DNA of 64,000 bases, taken from assembly GCF_000426645.1 (NCBI RefSeq), contig NZ_AUFT01000006.1, positions 62,001 through 126,000 on the forward strand, given 5' to 3'. Below are positions 56,766 to 64,000 of the stretch, piece after piece. The translations under genes and the position numbers were made by a program. Position 1 is the stretch's first letter. The number at the start of each line of letters is the position of its first letter. The DNA comes from Nakamurella lactea DSM 19367. Its GTDB lineage: Bacteria; Actinomycetota; Actinomycetes; Mycobacteriales; Nakamurellaceae. Under the pieces are notes generated by a model. It was given only the letters and a program-made list of their open reading frames with translations, searched no databases and was not told the origin of the DNA.

Positions 56766-56904
56766 GCCGAAGCGACAACGGTGGCGACTCGTTCGGCGAC
56801 GCCGGTGTCGACCGCCCCTCCGGGGCCCCGACCGCCCGGACCAGCGGCTCGGTGCCTGACGGCCGAAGCAGCACCCGGGCGGTTTCGCCCAGTTCGGCCA
56901 CCAC
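56762..56904 (-). pseudogene. remnant of the 3' end of glmM
   Basis: On the minus strand this encodes a garbled version of the GlmM C-terminus: [18 protein letters not shown], then a frame change, then VAERVATVVASA and a stop, against [18 protein letters not shown] and [12 protein letters not shown] in the intact gene. Bases 56835-56882 match 60647-60694 at 45 of 48 positions. Only the last ~45 codons are present. It ends exactly at the NmrA-like gene stop. Confidence 0.85.
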
Positions 56905-57025
56905 AGGTGCTCAGCCAGCCGGTCGCAGCCAGGGATGTCGGGCAACTACCGTGGGACCCGGCCCGCGGAACTCGACACTTCAGTCGATCGGTCCGGCGGG
57001 CGACCAAGGCGTGGTGCGTCGGTAA
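56905..57025 (+). pseudogene. remnant of the 3' part of the NmrA-like gene
   Basis: Bases 56905-56944 match 56461-56500 at 36 of 40 positions. After a gap of about 60 bp the similarity resumes over the CGCAGCAACTCGACATGAGT-like stretch to about 57025. It has no open frame. Together with the glmM remnant it forms a duplicated junction of the two genes that flank module 2. Confidence 0.75.
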
Positions 57026-57079
57026 AAAGTAGGATTCTCGCGGCCAACGAGTTCGGGAACTGTCCGTTACAACTGGCTA

Positions 57080-57108
57080 TTGACAAGGCATCTGGCCAGT
57101 CCTAACGT
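57080..57108 (+). promoter_or_regulatory. consensus-like promoter (TTGACA, 17 nt, TAACGT) for module 2
   Basis: A perfect -35 TTGACA at 57080-57085, a 17-nt spacer and -10 TAACGT at 57103-57108, followed by a T6/A4 run unlike its surroundings. It is 48 nt before the start of the 47-aa peptide gene and is the best sigma-A-type promoter in the window. Confidence 0.75.
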
Positions 57109-57155
57109 TTTTTAAAATCGCTCCCCGTCGGGGGGCAGAGGCAAGGGGAACTTCG

Positions 57156-57299
57156 ATGTCTAAGAAGTCGTTCGCCGGAATCTCGATCGCAGTGGCACTC
57201 GGCCTCGGTCGAGGCAAAGCAGGAAACTCATACATCTGCTTGAACACCGGTACCAGGCAGGCGAATGTCGGCTACGACTTCAATGACGAGACTCATTGA
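57156..57299 (+). CDS. 47-aa small peptide at the head of an ABC-transporter operon
   Basis: The peptide starts MSKKSFAGISIAVALGLGRG and continues KAGNSYICLNTGTRQANVGY, then DFNDETH. AAGGGGA lies 6 nt before the ATG and a consensus promoter is upstream, so it is probably expressed. A positively charged start and a short hydrophobic stretch suggest a leader or signal segment, perhaps cut near G-K-A. The rest is polar with a single Cys28. No family is recognised. Its place before an ABC/FtsX pair recalls bacteriocin or peptide-resistance operons. The ABC gene starts inside its last codons. Confidence 0.6.
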   Translation: MSKKSFAGISIAVALGLGRGKAGNSYICLNTGTRQANVGYDFNDETH

Positions 57300-57699
57300 T
57301 GCGCGTCTACCACTCCGCTGCAGTCTGCTGATCCGCGTGCAGAAGACGCCGGTCCTGGTCACCAACGGCTCGATCGAAATCTCTCAGCTCAGCTATCGAT
57401 ATCCCGGACCTTCGGACGAGCACTGTGCCCTGCTTGGCGTCTCCTTCACGGTTGAACCTGGCGAGTTCGTGGTCCTGCACGGCGTGAGCGGCAGCGGAAA
57501 GAGCACGTTGTTGGCCATCCTTGCCGGGCTGCTCATTCCGGTCGAGGGCGTGGTGCAATGCGCCGGGGTCGATCTCACGACGACTGATAGCGATCAACGC
57601 GCCCATTATCGCGCGACCAGGTCGGCTGTGGTATTTCAGGAGTTCAATCTCCTGACCATGCTCACCGTCGCGGAGAATGTCGGACTGCGGCTCGATTGA
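57283..57699 (+). CDS. ABC transporter ATPase, N-terminal half (Walker A, Q-loop), split gene
   Basis: About 138 aa of a LolD/MacB-type ATPase: IEISQLSYRYPGPSDEHCAL, Walker A LHGVSGSGKSTLLAILAGLL and Q-loop SAVVFQEFNLLTMLTVAENV, then a stop at 57697-57699. The signature and Walker B motifs are in the next ORF, which begins at TTG 57696 with a TTGA overlap. Joining the two restores normal family spacing, so a one-base indel or coupled translation is likely. The start is uncertain: ATG 57283 overlaps the peptide gene; GTG 57337 is an alternative. Confidence 0.7.
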   Translation: MTRLIDARLPLRCSLLIRVQKTPVLVTNGSIEISQLSYRYPGPSDEHCALLGVSFTVEPGEFVVLHGVSGSGKSTLLAILAGLLIPVEGVVQCAGVDLTTTDSDQRAHYRATRSAVVFQEFNLLTMLTVAENVGLRLD

Positions 57700-58052
57700 A
57701 CGGGGCACCCTCAAAGAATGCACGGGCTATCGCACTGAGCGCCCTAGATGTAGTTGGATTGGCGGAATATTGCGATCGGTTTCCAGGTGAATTGTCCGGC
57801 GGCCAACGTCAGCGGGTGAGCGTCGCCCGAGCGATCTCGATCCCTAAACCAATCCTGCTGGCTGACGAACCGACGTCAGCGCTGGACAAGGAGACTGCTG
57901 CGATCGTGTACAGAGCCTTGCATCGTGCCGCGGACGGTGGTTCGTCGGTCGTGGTTGCCACCCACGACCCGGCTCTGGCCGCCTGGGGTACCAGAAGCGT
58001 GGTCATCAGCGACCGCCAGTTGACGGGCGGAATGCGGGCCCAAAGCAGCTGA
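57696..58052 (+). CDS. ABC transporter ATPase, C-terminal half (signature, Walker B), split gene
   Basis: About 118 aa: NGAPSKNARAIALSALDVVG, signature PGELSGGQRQRVSVARAISI, Walker B ILLADEPTSALDKETAAIVY and H-loop VVVATHDPALAAWG. It has no Walker A, so it cannot hydrolyse ATP unless it works with the preceding half. The TTG start overlaps the upstream stop (TTGA). Its stop overlaps the permease start (TGATG). Whether two half-proteins assemble or the gene is simply broken cannot be told from sequence. Confidence 0.7.
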   Translation: MNGAPSKNARAIALSALDVVGLAEYCDRFPGELSGGQRQRVSVARAISIPKPILLADEPTSALDKETAAIVYRALHRAADGGSSVVVATHDPALAAWGTRSVVISDRQLTGGMRAQSS

Positions 58053-60448
58053 TGACCAAGGACCTGTGGTGGCGGCTCGCCTCACGACTCTTCGTGGGAC
58101 GCTCGTCCGTCGTCACTGCTGTCCTGGTAGCCCTCCCACTCGCCGCGACCGTCGCGGGGGTTGCTGCCGCACAGAGTGTGGCCAGTACCCGGGAGCAGGT
58201 TGTCCAGTTGATGACCGGCGGCCACGCCGCGAGCATCTCGGTCGGCGACGGCGCCATCCCCGATGATCTGGCCACCCGACTTGGCCCAGACATGAAGGTT
58301 GCGACCATCCGCACCGAGATCTACGACGTACCGGCGACCGCTCACGGTGCCGGCGCGGAGGTGATCTACCGGGAAACCCACTGGGGCGCGGTCCAGTCGG
58401 ACGAGCTGTACCGCGTCATCGCCGGGCGCTTGCCGAACTCACCACGCCACGCTGCGGTCAGTGTTGAACTCGCCGAACAACTGCAGCTCACACCGGGTTC
58501 CGAAGTGGTCGTAGCCAGCGACCCGGCACATCCGGTCGCCATCACAGGCGTCGTGGAGCCACTGCGCCGGACGGACGAGCTGACCATCCTCGGCGAAGCC
58601 GGAACGTGGCGGTCCCTACAGGTGCCGTCCATGATCCGGTCGTCACTTTTCCCGACCCGTGACGTCCTCGTCGATCCCCGGAAACCGGACGGTGCGGTCA
58701 GCATCAAGGATCCGAGAGCAGTGGTCGCAGACGCCACCGCCGCATTTGCCGGCGATCCCTTCTATGTCCAGCAACCAACCCTGGTCGCCATTCCGGTGGT
58801 GATTCTCGCCGTCGTCGGCGCGGCCTTCGGCCTGGTCGTGAGGCTGCGGCGGACTCGAGCGGACTTTGCCGTGCTGAGCGCGTTCGGCCTGCGGCGTCGA
58901 GGAATTCGTTCCCTCATCGTGCTCGGGGCACTGCTGGTCGCCGTGCCCGCGGCCGTCGTCGGGGTCGGCATCGGAGCAGCGTTGGCACCCATGCTGACCG
59001 CCGCACTGGCCGCCGCACTCAAGCGCGGTGTCGTTACCCAGCACGGCATTTCGGTGACCGCAACGATCACGATGGCGGGCCTGGCCGTCGCGACCACGGT
59101 GGTCGTGGCGTGGCTGGTGAGTGCACGTGTCGCCCGGGATGCTGATCAGGGCGCCGGAGCAAGGCCGGCGAGCGACAACGTGCCGGTCCGCGGACGCCGC
59201 GGGTGGATCCGTCGCACAATTCAGGCGTTGGCGATCGTCGGTTCCGCAATCAGCGTGGCCACGCTGCGCGACGACATGACGGGCGCCTTCCTTGCCATCG
59301 GTTCGTTCATCGTCCTACTGATCTCCAGCGCACCCGACCTCGTTGCCGTGCTACATCGGATACTTCGCCGCCTCGGGATACCCGCCGACATCGGGGGCGT
59401 ACTCGTGGTTCGCGACCAGGGCCGCACGCTCGTGACGGTGGCTGCGGTGCTGACGGGCTTGTGCCTGCCGATCGGAGTTGCCGCCAGCGGCCAGTCCCTG
59501 AATCGACAGCAGCAATTACTGCACGTGGCCAATCCCCCCGCCGGGCAGGTTCGCATCAACAGTCACGGGCACGCCCTTCCGCCGGAGACAGTGCGGGCGA
59601 TCGGTGCCGCCGCCGGGCAGGAGCCGGTCGCCTTGCGCTGTCTGACCAGTTCTCCCGACGGATCATGCTGGCAGCCGGCAATCGGCGAAGACAGCCGCGA
59701 GATCACGGTGATCGACGATCCGAGTGACCTCAGCAAGCTGACCGGGCTATCGGCGTCGCCGGAGGACGCGGCGGCCCTGTCGCGCGGCGAATTGTTGGTG
59801 CTCGGGTCCGCACCCGGCGGCGGATCAACGACGCTCACCGGACCGTCCGCCGGCGACCATCGGCACATCACTTTTCGTCGACGGCAGGCCGACGACAGTG
59901 CCCGGCAGGTGACCACCGCCGTCCTCCTCACATCGGCGCTCCCTACGGGGACGACCGCGAAAGTACTCGACTACCGAATCCCTGCTGCCGCGAATCGATT
60001 CGTCGAGATCCGGTCCGCGGCTATGGCCCAGGGCATGCTCAGCCGCGACGTTTCGGTCGATACGCCACCGACCAACCGGCTGGGTGGCACCACCGACTTC
60101 CTCGTCCGCGCCGGCGGTGTGCTGGCACTGCTGCTGGCGGCCACAGCGATGGTCGCCGCGGCCCGCGAAAACTGTCGCACCTACCGCCAACTCGCCGCCC
60201 TCGGAATGTCGGCGGCGGCCGTCACCTTGACCGGATTACTGAGCTCCGTCATTCCGATAGCGGTTGGTTGGGTGTTCGGCGTAGCGGGTGGCCTCTTCAT
60301 CGCATGGGTCAGGCTGATTCCGGTCGACATGCCACTTGCCGTCCCCTGGACGACTGTGGGATGGGCAACCGTGGGTTTGGCCCTCCTCGTCGCCATCGCA
60401 TTTCTCGCTCGACCGAGAGCAGCGGATGGGTTCCTGTCACTGTCATGA
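58052..60448 (+). CDS. FtsX/MacB-like ABC transporter permease (798 aa)
   Basis: An intact, long permease. It has an N-terminal membrane helix (SVVTAVLVALPLAATVAGVA), a large extracytoplasmic region (~residues 40-240), three helices of a first FtsX domain (PVVILAVVGAAFGLVVRLRR onward), a middle pair of hydrophobic segments around IQALAIVGSAISVATL, a second outer loop (~480-665) and a second FtsX domain ending in TVGWATVGLALLVAIAFLAR. This is the 8-10 TM layout of peptide-resistance or lipoprotein-type exporters. With the split ATPase and the peptide gene it suggests export of, or immunity to, the peptide. It appears less G+C-rich than the flanking core genes. Confidence 0.75.
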   Translation: MTKDLWWRLASRLFVGRSSVVTAVLVALPLAATVAGVAAAQSVASTREQVVQLMTGGHAASISVGDGAIPDDLATRLGPDMKVATIRTEIYDVPATAHGAGAEVIYRETHWGAVQSDELYRVIAGRLPNSPRHAAVSVELAEQLQLTPGSEVVVASDPAHPVAITGVVEPLRRTDELTILGEAGTWRSLQVPSMIRSSLFPTRDVLVDPRKPDGAVSIKDPRAVVADATAAFAGDPFYVQQPTLVAIPVVILAVVGAAFGLVVRLRRTRADFAVLSAFGLRRRGIRSLIVLGALLVAVPAAVVGVGIGAALAPMLTAALAAALKRGVVTQHGISVTATITMAGLAVATTVVVAWLVSARVARDADQGAGARPASDNVPVRGRRGWIRRTIQALAIVGSAISVATLRDDMTGAFLAIGSFIVLLISSAPDLVAVLHRILRRLGIPADIGGVLVVRDQGRTLVTVAAVLTGLCLPIGVAASGQSLNRQQQLLHVANPPAGQVRINSHGHALPPETVRAIGAAAGQEPVALRCLTSSPDGSCWQPAIGEDSREITVIDDPSDLSKLTGLSASPEDAAALSRGELLVLGSAPGGGSTTLTGPSAGDHRHITFRRRQADDSARQVTTAVLLTSALPTGTTAKVLDYRIPAAANRFVEIRSAAMAQGMLSRDVSVDTPPTNRLGGTTDFLVRAGGVLALLLAATAMVAAARENCRTYRQLAALGMSAAAVTLTGLLSSVIPIAVGWVFGVAGGLFIAWVRLIPVDMPLAVPWTTVGWATVGLALLVAIAFLARPRAADGFLSLS

Positions 60449-60569
60449 CCCAGGCAGCACGGTCCGCCACGATCGACTGGCCCAAGCCGCTCGCAGCAAC
60501 GGCCTCACGGTCACGGCGCCGGACTGACCGGGCGTCTGCAGCGGAACCCAGGCAGCGCTATCGCCTCAG

Positions 60570-61952
60570 TCAGGCCGAGGCGACGACCGAGGCGACCCGC
60601 TCGGCGATGCCCTTGGCCACCGTCCCCTCAGGAGCCTCGACCATCACCCGGACCAGCGGCTCGGTGCCGGACGGCCGCAGCAGCACCCGGCCGGACTCCC
60701 CCAGTTCGGCCTGCGCCTCGGCAACCGCCGACCGAACGGCGGCCGAGTCCGCCACTGCGGCCTTGTCGGCGACCCGGACATTGATCAGCACCTGCGGGAA
60801 CTTGGTCACCACCTTGGCCAGGTTGCCCAGCGTGATGCCGGTGGCCGCCACCCTGGCCATCAGGTGGGTCGCGGTGAGCAGCCCGTCGCCGGTGGTCGCG
60901 TAGTCGCTCATCACGATGTGGCCGGACTGCTCGCCGCCCAGCGAGTATCCGCCGGCGTTCATCTCGGCCAGCACGTAGCGGTCGCCGACCGCCGTGGTCT
61001 TGACCGTGAGGCCGGCCCGCCGCATCGCCTGATGGAACCCGAGATTGGCCATCACCGTTGTCACCACGGTGCCGTAGTTCAGTTCCCCGCGTTCCTGCAT
61101 GGCCAGCGCGAGCACCGCCAGGATGGCGTCGCCGTCGACGTCCGAGCCGTCGGCCGCCACCGCCAGGCAGCGGTCGGCGTCACCGTCGTGGGCAATGCCG
61201 AGATCGGCGCCGTTGGCGACCACCGCCGCCCGCAACCCGTCCAGGTGGGTCGAGCCGACGCCCTCGTTGATGTTCAACCCGTCGGGTTCGCCGGCGATCA
61301 CGATCACCTCCGCGCCGGCCCGCCGGTAGACCTCGGGGGCGACCGTCGAGGACGCGCCGTGCGCACAGTCGACGACGACCTTGATGCCGGTCAGCGCGTG
61401 CGGGATGGAGACCAGCAGATGGTCGACGTAACGGTCCACCGCGCCGTGTTCGTCGTAGATCCGGCCGACCCGGTCGCCGGTCGGCAACGGCAGCTCGGCA
61501 TCCATCCCGGCCTCGATGGCGTCCTCGACGTCGTCGGCGAGCTTGAAACCGCCGGCGCCGAAGATCTTGATCCCGTTGTCCGGCATCGCGTTGTGCGAGG
61601 CCGAGATGACCACGCCGAGGTCGGCGCCGAGTACCCCGGTGAGATAGGCGACACCCGGCGTCGGCAGTACCCCGAGCAGCGCGACGTCGACGCCGGCCGA
61701 GGCCAGCCCCGCCGCCACCGCGGCCTCCAGCATCTCGCCGCTGGCCCGCGGATCGCGGCCGATCACGGCGAGCGGGCGGGTCCGGGTGGGCGGCTTCTGG
61801 TCGCCCCCGGCAGACACAGCAGCCGCCCGTGCCTTCGCCGGATCGGCGGTCAGCACACGGGCGGCCGAGGTGGCCAGACGCAGCGCGAGGGCAGGAGTGA
61901 GGTCGGCGTTGGCCAGACCCCGAACACCGTCGGTTCCGAAGAGCCGAGCCAT
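60570..61952 (-). CDS. glmM: phosphoglucosamine mutase
   Basis: A 460-aa protein that interconverts glucosamine-6-P and glucosamine-1-P for cell-wall precursors. [20 protein letters not shown] begins it. The phosphoserine loop is [20 protein letters not shown], the metal loop [19 protein letters not shown], the sugar loop [20 protein letters not shown] and the phosphate-binding [20 protein letters not shown]. It is 17 nt after rpsI. A decayed copy of its 3' end lies 3.8 kb away, beyond module 2. glmS, often close by in actinobacteria, is not in the window. Confidence 0.95.
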   Translation of the reverse strand: MARLFGTDGVRGLANADLTPALALRLATSAARVLTADPAKARAAAVSAGGDQKPPTRTRPLAVIGRDPRASGEMLEAAVAAGLASAGVDVALLGVLPTPGVAYLTGVLGADLGVVISASHNAMPDNGIKIFGAGGFKLADDVEDAIEAGMDAELPLPTGDRVGRIYDEHGAVDRYVDHLLVSIPHALTGIKVVVDCAHGASSTVAPEVYRRAGAEVIVIAGEPDGLNINEGVGSTHLDGLRAAVVANGADLGIAHDGDADRCLAVAADGSDVDGDAILAVLALAMQERGELNYGTVVTTVMANLGFHQAMRRAGLTVKTTAVGDRYVLAEMNAGGYSLGGEQSGHIVMSDYATTGDGLLTATHLMARVAATGITLGNLAKVVTKFPQVLINVRVADKAAVADSAAVRSAVAEAQAELGESGRVLLRPSGTEPLVRVMVEAPEGTVAKGIAERVASVVASA

Positions 61953-61969
61953 GTCGCGGCGCTGCTGGA

Positions 61970-62626
61970 TCAGCGCTTGGAGTACTGGGGGGCCTTGCGG
62001 GCCTTCTTCAGGCCGTACTTCTTACGCTCCTTGACCCGCGGGTCGCGCTTGAGGAAGCCGGCCTTCTTCAGCGGCGGGCGATCGGTCGGCTCGAGCTCGA
62101 TCAGCGCCCGGGCGATACCCAGCCGCAGCGCGCCGGCCTGGCCGGTGACGCCGCCGCCGGACAGCGAGGCGAAGACGTCGTAGATGCCGTCCTTCTCGAG
62201 GTTGACGAACGGCTCCTTGACGAGCTGCTGGTGCACCTTGTTCGGGAAGTAGCCGTCCAGGGTGCGGCCGTTCAGCGTGAACTGACCGGTGCCGGGCATC
62301 AGGCGGACCCGGACGATGGCCTCCTTGCGGCGACCGACGGTCTGCACCGGGCGGTCGACGGCGACGTGCACGGTCACGGCAGGGACGATTTCCGGCGCCT
62401 CGTCGGTGACGACCGGCTCGATCACCTCGGCCGGTTCGACAACGTCGACCTCGACCTCGTCCGCCGGGGCCTCGGCTGCGGGCGCCTCGGTGGCAGCGGC
62501 CTCGGTGGCGGTGTCAGCGGCATCGGTCGCCGGGTCGGCCGTGGCCTCGACCTCGGGGGTCTCGCTGGCGGGGTTGCTCACTGCGTCGCTCATTTCGGTG
62601 TTCTCGCTAGGGGTGTCGGTGCTCAC
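61970..62626 (-). CDS. rpsI: 30S ribosomal protein S9 with long acidic N-terminal extension
   Basis: A 218-aa protein. The S9 core starts near residue 88 ([20 protein letters not shown]), continues [20 protein letters not shown] and ends K-A-P-Q-Y-S-K-R, the universal basic tail that reaches the ribosomal P site. The first ~85 residues are Ala/Glu/Thr/Pro-rich and acidic (for example [20 protein letters not shown]). Extensions occur in other actinobacterial S9 proteins, but this one is long. The GTG start overlaps the rplM stop (GTGA). Confidence 0.94.
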   Translation of the reverse strand: MSTDTPSENTEMSDAVSNPASETPEVEATADPATDAADTATEAAATEAPAAEAPADEVEVDVVEPAEVIEPVVTDEAPEIVPAVTVHVAVDRPVQTVGRRKEAIVRVRLMPGTGQFTLNGRTLDGYFPNKVHQQLVKEPFVNLEKDGIYDVFASLSGGGVTGQAGALRLGIARALIELEPTDRPPLKKAGFLKRDPRVKERKKYGLKKARKAPQYSKR

Positions 62627-63066
62627 TGGGCTACCTGGATGATCTCGAACGGCTCGGGCTTCTGTGCCGCGTGCGGGTGCTCGGGGCCGGCGTAGACCTT
62701 GAGCTTGCGGCCCATCTGGCGGCCGATCGAGTTGTGCGGCAGCATCCCGATGATGGCCTTCTCGACGAGCTTGTCCGGCTTGCTGTCGAGCAGCTGGCCG
62801 ACGGTCTGTGACCGCAGCCCGCCCGGGTAACCCGAGTGCCGGTAGAGCACCTTGCCGTCGCGCTTGTTGCCGGAGATGGCAACCTTCTCCGCGTTGATGA
62901 TGACGACGAAGTCGCCGGTGTCGATGTGCGGCGCATAGATGGCCTTGTGCTTGCCGCGCAGCAGCTGCGCTGCCTGGCTGGCCAGCCGGCCCAGCACGAC
63001 ATCGGTCGCGTCGATCACGTGCCAGGCGTGGGTCACATCGCCGGGCTTGGGGCTGTACGTGCGCAC
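62623..63066 (-). CDS. rplM: 50S ribosomal protein L13
   Basis: A 147-aa protein of normal length: [93 protein letters not shown]. It is an early assembly protein of the large subunit. I chose the GTG at 63066 (V-R-T-Y-S-P) with GAGG upstream; the longer open frame has no L13 sequence. It is first in rplM-rpsI-glmM. Confidence 0.95.
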   Translation of the reverse strand: MRTYSPKPGDVTHAWHVIDATDVVLGRLASQAAQLLRGKHKAIYAPHIDTGDFVVIINAEKVAISGNKRDGKVLYRHSGYPGGLRSQTVGQLLDSKPDKLVEKAIIGMLPHNSIGRQMGRKLKVYAGPEHPHAAQKPEPFEIIQVAQ

Positions 63067-63195
63067 AGGTCTGCCTCTTCGTCTAGAAAACTGGGTGAAC
63101 AGCTCGGTGGTTCCGGACCGGTTCACCGGCACAGATCCTTCTGGTGGTTCATCTGGCGGCGCGCACCAACTCCCCCGTGGGGCGCACAAGGGTCA

Positions 63196-63225
63196 AGATT
63201 ACCGCGAAGGACCGGACCAGGTCAA
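63196..63225 (-). promoter_or_regulatory. rplM operon promoter (-35 TTGACC, 18 nt, -10 TAATCT)
   Basis: On the minus strand TTGACC is at 63225-63220 and TAATCT at 63201-63196. This leaves a leader of about 120 nt before the rplM GTG, which contains C/G-rich inverted segments (near 63160-63185) where L13-type autoregulation could act (inference). Confidence 0.6.
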
Positions 63226-63248
63226 AGTGAGCCGGCCCATGGCCGGTG

Positions 63249-64000
63249 TCAGGCGTTGAGCATCGCGATCTGCGAGGCCAGCGACTTCGTCACATCCGTC
63301 GCGCTGTCGGATCGGAACTCGAAGGCGTACCGGCCCACCGCTCCGGTGCAGTAGTAGCTGGCGTTCAGCGCGTCCTCCAGGCACTTGGCGTCCGGGGTCC
63401 CCTGCAGCGCCAGGTCCTGCATCTTCGGGTTCTGGGTCCGAATCTCCTGGTAGAAGGTGTCCCGGACGAGCGTCGCACCGCTGTTGTCGGTCGCCCGGTA
63501 CACGGTGGACCGGTTGGAGGCGACCGAGTCGACCCCGGCGTCCTTGAACGCCTTCCCGTCCTGGGCGTAGTCGCCCATCAGGTGCATCATCGCGGCGGCC
63601 GTGTACGCGCCATTGGAGACATCGCCCTTACCGGAAGGCATCGGCAGGGTCCTGGCGTACAGCCCGTCGGGATCCACCAGCAGGGTTTTGAGCTTGTCCT
63701 TGGGGGTCGCCTTGAAATCCTTGAGGGCTGCTTTCTCCATACTGAAGTATTTCGCGAGGTAGCTAGGCTGTTGCGCCTTGTCGGTTGCCTTGCCCTCGAT
63801 CCAGGCGTACATCACCAGCGGGCCGATCGCCTGGAAGGCGTGCGCGTACTGGCCGCGGGTGCTCTTGGCCGTCCATCCCACAGCCTTCGGGAAGCCGGGG
63901 ATGGTCAGCTTCGCGTCGCCGTCGTCCTTCGCCGCCGCTGCCATGTCGGTGGCGGCCTTGGCTGCCTTGGCCCGGTCCGGGAACTCCAGGACCGCGACGA
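63249..64000 (-). CDS. DUF7373-like lipoprotein (5' end outside the window)
   Basis: About 250 residues are visible and the frame stays open to the window edge, so the N-terminus, including any lipoprotein signal, is missing. The pattern VAVLEFPDRAKAAKAATDMA, VDPDGLYARTLPMPSGKGDV, FKDAGVDSVASNRSTVYRAT, DTFYQEIRTQNPK and SYYCTGAVGRYAFEF follows the two-domain DUF7373 lipoproteins of mycobacteria and nocardiae, with a Cys pair (DAKCLED, YYCTG) that probably forms a disulfide. The function is unknown; members are cell-surface proteins. It ends 24 nt from the -35 box of the rplM promoter. Confidence 0.65.
   Translation of the reverse strand, partial: VAVLEFPDRAKAAKAATDMAAAAKDDGDAKLTIPGFPKAVGWTAKSTRGQYAHAFQAIGPLVMYAWIEGKATDKAQQPSYLAKYFSMEKAALKDFKATPKDKLKTLLVDPDGLYARTLPMPSGKGDVSNGAYTAAAMMHLMGDYAQDGKAFKDAGVDSVASNRSTVYRATDNSGATLVRDTFYQEIRTQNPKMQDLALQGTPDAKCLEDALNASYYCTGAVGRYAFEFRSDSATDVTKSLASQIAMLNA

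Noticed and set aside
56762-57025. Insertion-sequence remnant or attachment site with short core
   Set aside because: No transposase, integrase or terminal inverted repeats were found. The repeated DNA is homologous to the flanking genes themselves.
57080-60448. Lactococcin 972-type bacteriocin operon
   Set aside because: The ABC/permease layout is reminiscent, but the 47-aa peptide lacks the conserved Trp/Gly/Tyr-rich mature region and the length of that family. It is kept only as an analogy.

Overview
The window is G+C-rich, densely coded DNA from an actinobacterium. The evidence is a WhiB-family regulator, a BldM-type regulator, SigD with its RsdA-type anti-sigma factor, GroEL1 with a His-rich tail, an AsnC/HPPD pair, a DUF222-HNH gene and many ATGA/GTGA overlaps between genes. 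The gene order guaB3-guaB-rsdA-sigD-bldM-whiB-groEL-groES-tsaD-rimI-tsaB-tsaE-alr, and separately rplM-rpsI-glmM, matches the conserved chromosomal backbone of Mycobacterium and Streptomyces as I remember it. The genus cannot be fixed from sequence alone; something near Nakamurella/Frankineae would fit but is inference.

Layout. 0-9.6 kb: mixed metabolic and regulatory genes (MFS exporter, antitoxin-like protein, glycolipid-binding-like protein, CopD, a polytopic membrane protein, IclR, a PPOX-fold enzyme, AsnC and divergent HPPD, VIT/CCC1 carrier, VOC protein, DUF3263). 9.6-16.4 kb: LigB-type ATP-dependent DNA ligase, phosphatidylserine decarboxylase and synthase (psd-pssA), an RmlC-like epimerase, a histidine phosphatase, and TerD with a helical neighbour. 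16.4-24.9 kb: a phenylacetate catabolic operon paaA-B-C-E-J-K-I, tightly coupled and divergent from paaZ across a perfect 16-bp palindrome; paaD is absent. 25-31 kb: a frameshifted DUF222-HNH gene, a repeat-rich HELTH lipoprotein, DUF4031, and nagA with a ROK kinase for amino-sugar use. 30.7-50.1 kb: the core block of GMP biosynthesis (guaB3, guaB), the sigma-D system, BldM/WhiB regulators, the CIRCE-controlled groES-groEL, tRNA t6A synthesis (tsaD/B/E with rimI, interrupted by a LacI gene), alr, Ktr/Trk-type K+ uptake, nnrD and acpS.

50.1-60.5 kb is the accessory region, lying between acpS and glmM. It holds two small-peptide modules. Module 1 (50.3-53.2 kb) has a 51-aa peptide with a signal sequence and a Cys-Thr-Trp-Cys end, a degenerate kinase-like protein, a LuxR-type regulator and a degenerate O-methyltransferase-like protein, with four 13-bp direct repeats in the divergent promoter region. 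Module 2 (57.0-60.4 kb) has a consensus promoter, a 47-aa peptide, an ABC ATPase split into two overlapping ORFs and an 798-aa FtsX-like permease. It is flanked on the left by decayed copies of the 3' ends of both neighbouring genes (glmM and the NmrA-like gene), which looks like the scar of an integration. A Ycf46-like AAA ATPase, an alpha/beta hydrolase and an NmrA-like protein lie between the modules.

60.5-64 kb returns to core genes (glmM, rpsI, rplM) and ends in a 5'-truncated DUF7373-like gene. A recurring feature is a -10 box (TANNNT) placed 6-7 nt before an ATG or GTG, which implies many leaderless transcripts. No tRNA, rRNA, CRISPR array, replication origin or complete insertion sequence was recognised.
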